From: an uncultured Bacteroidales bacterium
GTDB taxonomy: Bacteria; Bacteroidota; Bacteroidia; Bacteroidales; Marinilabiliaceae
Length of the DNA: 8,167 nt
Assembly (NCBI GenBank): GCA_937892255.1
Contig: CALAUL010000034.1
Span: forward strand, 1 to 8,167
Reading direction: 5' to 3'
The position numbers and the translations under genes are program-made. Each line of letters opens with the position of its first letter. Position 1 is the stretch's first letter. Under the pieces are notes generated by a model. It was not told the origin of the DNA. It saw only the letters and a program-made list of their open reading frames with translations, and did no database searches. Positions 5,758 through 8,167 of this stretch are shown here, piece after piece.

Positions 5758-7356
5758 TTATTCTACACCTTTCATCATCTTTTTCAGGAGCGGACACAAG
5801 GCGAAGAGTAATACCGATGCGGCTCCTGCCATTACGACAAATACCATGAAGAAGTCAGACATCGTAGCTATCTCTATGCCCATCAAACTCTTTGTCACTA
5901 CATTGCCGTTGGCATCGGTTGTGGGGTAGAGTGTTGCAAGGTTGGCGGCGAGTATGTTCGATGCCGCATTAGAGAGGAACCATATGCCCATGAGCAATGA
6001 CGCAAAACGTGCCGGAGAGAGTTTGTTGACCATTGATAAACCGATGGGCGACAATGATAATTCGCCTATCGTATGCAAACAGTACAGTCCTGCAAGCCAA
6101 AACATCGAGACTTTATGCCCGTCTGTAGCTCCGTTGACGCCTATTGTTATCACCAGATAGCCTATGGCAAGGAGCATGAGTCCTATTGCTTGTTTGATAG
6201 GTGATGACGGCTCGAGGTTCTTCTTTCCTAAGAATTGCCACAAAGCAGCCATTATGGGAGCTAATGTCACAACGAATATCGGGTTAAATGACTGAAACCA
6301 CGATGTCGGCATTTCCCACCCGAAGATGGTTCTGTCTGTTTGATATTGTGCAAAGTACGTCAGTGTCATGCCCGCCTGCTCAAATGCTGACCAGAAGAAT
6401 ATGACAAAGACGGCAATGATGTATATAACACCGATACGGCTGAGTTCTGTCTTTGTCAACGACTTATCAGTGATGATGAATATAGGCATCACGATAGATA
6501 TAGAGTATATGGCAGCCGAGATATAGTCGTTGAACGACGCACTGTCGCTGGCGAAGTAGAAGAACAGGCCGACAGCCACTACCAATGAGCCGATGAGACG
6601 CAACGGAGAATTCTTGACTTCTTTTACCTCTTCTGCGGCATTCTTCTCCTGCATCAGTTCGCTCTTTGACGGAGCCAAACCTATCTGCTTGCCATCTGGC
6701 GTGACAAGGAATTTGTTCTTCAGCAACGCAAAGACTGCCACAGAGACCAACATTGCTCCACATGCCGTTAGGAATCCCCATTTGAAAGGAGAGAGGTCGT
6801 TCCAAGAACCTTCGCCTATGCCACCGCAGATGAGAGGTGCGATAAATGCGCCAATGTTAATTCCCATATAGAAAATGGTGAAAGCCGCATCTTTGCGCTT
6901 GTCTTGCGGGTCGTATAGGTCGCCGACCATTGTCGAAATATTCGGTTTGAAGAAACCATTGCCAAGTATTATTGCACCCAAGCCGCAGAACATCAGAATG
7001 GTAGGCATGGCACTGTTGACAGAGGTGTCGATAGGTCCGTTTTCGACCATTATGGCTTGTTCGACGAAACATGCAGAGAGGAACATAAAGAATTGTCCGA
7101 AAGCCATCATCAGTCCTCCCACAATGATAGAACGTCGATTGCCCCAATATCTATCTGCGATATATCCTCCCAAGAGTGGTGTGAGGTACACCAAGCCGGT
7201 GTAACTGCCATAGACTTGAGATGCCATGTCGGTTGTAAAGAACGCAGCTATCATGTAGAGAGTGAAAAGTGCTCTCATGCCATAGTAGCTGAAGCGTTCC
7301 GCCATTTCGGTGACGAAAAGAAGGTATAACCCTCTCGGATGTTTGGAACTGCTCAT
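5758..7356 (-). CDS. POT-family proton-coupled oligopeptide transporter (peptide MFS transporter)
   Basis: A 532-residue inner-membrane transporter of the proton-dependent oligopeptide transporter (PTR2/POT) branch of the major facilitator superfamily, importing di- and tripeptides with protons. The signature ExxERFSYY is at residues 17-25 (Glu17, Glu20, Arg21), where the glutamates and arginine couple protons to peptide binding. The PTR2 signature FYMGINIGAFIAPLICG lies near residue 160, and a late ELSLSPIGLSMVNKLSP motif precedes the last helices. Hydrophobic segments account for the expected 12-14 helices. A hydrophilic stretch of about 40 residues (about 211-253, PDGKQIG to EEVKEVKN) is the cytoplasmic linker between the two halves. 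The gene begins 37 nt after the DUF4494 gene with no terminator or clear promoter between, so they are probably co-transcribed. Substrate range cannot be told from sequence. Confidence 0.95.
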   Translation of the reverse strand: MSSSKHPRGLYLLFVTEMAERFSYYGMRALFTLYMIAAFFTTDMASQVYGSYTGLVYLTPLLGGYIADRYWGNRRSIIVGGLMMAFGQFFMFLSACFVEQAIMVENGPIDTSVNSAMPTILMFCGLGAIILGNGFFKPNISTMVGDLYDPQDKRKDAAFTIFYMGINIGAFIAPLICGGIGEGSWNDLSPFKWGFLTACGAMLVSVAVFALLKNKFLVTPDGKQIGLAPSKSELMQEKNAAEEVKEVKNSPLRLIGSLVVAVGLFFYFASDSASFNDYISAAIYSISIVMPIFIITDKSLTKTELSRIGVIYIIAVFVIFFWSAFEQAGMTLTYFAQYQTDRTIFGWEMPTSWFQSFNPIFVVTLAPIMAALWQFLGKKNLEPSSPIKQAIGLMLLAIGYLVITIGVNGATDGHKVSMFWLAGLYCLHTIGELSLSPIGLSMVNKLSPARFASLLMGIWFLSNAASNILAANLATLYPTTDANGNVVTKSLMGIEIATMSDFFMVFVVMAGAASVLLFALCPLLKKMMKGVE

Positions 7357-7393
7357 TTTTTATACTCTAAATTGTTTTGTTATACGACCTTTG

Positions 7394-7906
7394 CTACTCC
7401 GCTTTTGCATTGTTAATGACTTCTCCCGGATCAAGCGGACGACGTGATATCTCGCGGTCTTCGGGAAGTGCGTCTTTGTCAAAGAGAGGGAAGTAATCCA
7501 TTATAGAGCTCTCTATGACGGAGTTTATCTCGAAATCGTCGGTTGTTCCGTTCATTCCATCTATCGTTTTGTCGCATGCATCTTTGATGTCGCAAGCCAA
7601 TACGAGCACTGTCTGCGAAACACGTTTTTCACGACCCGAAGCCTCGTCGACGGAGAGAAACGAAACTTTTACTTTGTACCATCTGTCTCCATCGTCTGAT
7701 GGTAGTATCTCGGCATATTTGGCTTTGCGGATACTTGCAACGGTGAAGTCTCCGCTTATGTACTCTTCCATTGTCTTGTATGCACGCTCTTCGGCTTCCG
7801 TATACGTCAAAGCGTCAAAAAGGTACGCTTCAGTCACTCTTTTTTCTTTACCACTCTTGTCGTCGATTTTCTGGAATCTGATTTTGCATTCGAATAATGT
7901 CTGCAT
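7394..7906 (-). CDS. DUF4494 protein of unknown function with an internal duplication
   Basis: A 170-residue cytosolic protein that I recognise as DUF4494, a family known mainly from Bacteroidetes; no function is established. No signal peptide or membrane segment is visible. It consists of two related halves of about 70 residues. F5xxKxxF with KSGKEKRV (17-24), Ala32, Ala38, Met46, DF (53-54), Ser58 and Pro69 recur as Y77xxKxxF with ASGREKRV (89-96), Ala104, Ala110, Met118, DF (124-125), Ser129 and Pro140, an offset of 71-72 residues. The acidic tail after residue 140 is unrelated to either half. The start codon gives the usual MQTxFECK opening. A TATATTTG box at 7951-7958 gives it a promoter, and the peptide transporter follows 37 nt downstream, probably in the same operon. 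Confidence 0.9.
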   Translation of the reverse strand: MQTLFECKIRFQKIDDKSGKEKRVTEAYLFDALTYTEAEERAYKTMEEYISGDFTVASIRKAKYAEILPSDDGDRWYKVKVSFLSVDEASGREKRVSQTVLVLACDIKDACDKTIDGMNGTTDDFEINSVIESSIMDYFPLFDKDALPEDREISRRPLDPGEVINNAKAE

Positions 7907-7950
7907 ATTGTTTTGATGTTGTTGTTAATTTTATTCTGCACAAATTAGCG

Positions 7951-7958
7951 CAAATATA
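7951..7958 (-). promoter_or_regulatory. Probable promoter of the DUF4494-transporter operon, -7 box TATATTTG
   Basis: The minus strand reads TATATTTG, an exact TAnnTTTG match identical to the ferritin box. It lies 44 nt upstream of the DUF4494 ATG and downstream of the preceding stop codon. No clear -33 TTTG is visible. Confidence 0.5.
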
Positions 7959-8043
7959 AGAAGTTGTTTTGAATTTCATTAAAATAAGTTTGCAACGCTG
8001 TGTGAAAATTGTTTCAACATCTTCGAAACTTTGACAACACATA

Positions 8044-8166
8044 TCAGCGTCCTGTTGTGGCAAAATATCTTATAGGAGTGTTGGTGGCTTGTCGTTTGTG
8101 CCAAAATGCTCTTCCTTCGTTTTTACTTCGTTCTACCTTCGCAATGCGTTCGAGTTTTCTTGCAAA
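8044..8166 (-). CDS. 3' end of an unidentified gene (5' part beyond window edge)
   Basis: A minus-strand frame is open from the right window edge to the TGA at 8044-8046, giving 40 C-terminal residues. It begins FARKLERIAKVERSKN and ends TPIRYFATTGR. It is rich in Lys/Arg in its first part and uses codons like those of its neighbours (GAA, AAA, CGA, CGC). It points the same way as the DUF4494 and transporter genes and its stop leaves 137 nt before the DUF4494 ATG, enough for the promoter seen there. I do not recognise the protein. An open frame of 40 codons could arise by chance, so the call rests on composition and orientation. Confidence 0.5.
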   Translation of the reverse strand, partial: FARKLERIAKVERSKNEGRAFWHKRQATNTPIRYFATTGR

Positions 8167-8167
8167 A

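Noticed and set aside
7999..8041. Terminator downstream of the right-edge gene
   Set aside because: GTTTC/GAAAC (8011-8015, 8025-8029) and TGTGT/ACACA (7999-8003, 8037-8041) pair, but a large internal loop separates them and there is no proper T-run.
7848..8063. 71-residue minus-strand ORF covering the DUF4494 start and promoter
   Set aside because: It overlaps the real DUF4494 start in another frame and crosses the promoter and the upstream stop region. Its composition is not protein-like.

Overview
The window looks like Bacteroidota DNA, most likely order Bacteroidales. The reasons are a DUF4494 gene (a family I know from Bacteroidetes), promoters with a TAnnTTTG -7 box and no usable -35 hexamer, few Shine-Dalgarno sequences, and a moderately GC-rich housekeeping block. 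I cannot name the genus.

Left half (1-4156, + strand) is a tightly packed, AT-rich defence operon that begins upstream of the window. It holds the C-terminal end of a C5-cytosine DNA methyltransferase, a HpaII-family restriction endonuclease overlapping it by 20 nt, a 674-residue protein joining an N-terminal GHKL (Hsp90/MutL/MORC-like) ATPase to a C-terminal PD-(D/E)XK-like nuclease, and a HEPN-domain protein of the Ymh type with an RNPKAH ribonuclease motif that overlaps it by 1 nt. The first two would be a CCGG restriction-modification pair. The last two look like an ATP-dependent DNA-acting component and an RNA-cutting, possibly abortive, component riding in the same operon. This four-part arrangement is the most interesting content here.

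Middle (4157-4458) has no convincing gene but is unusually dense in inverted repeats: a bidirectional terminator, four small hairpins or dyads in a row, a near-palindromic site beside a minus-strand TATCTTTG box, and an approximately 80-bp nested inverted repeat. It is the junction between the foreign-looking operon and the host block, and could encode a short minus-strand RNA or be an integration scar.

Right half (4459-8167, all - strand) is ordinary chromosome of higher GC. In transcription order it holds the 3' end of an unidentified gene at the window edge, a DUF4494 gene and a POT-family peptide transporter (probably one operon ending in an intrinsic terminator at 5695-5729), a ferritin with its own promoter and terminator, and a guanine deaminase. 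The guanine deaminase is convergent with the defence operon.
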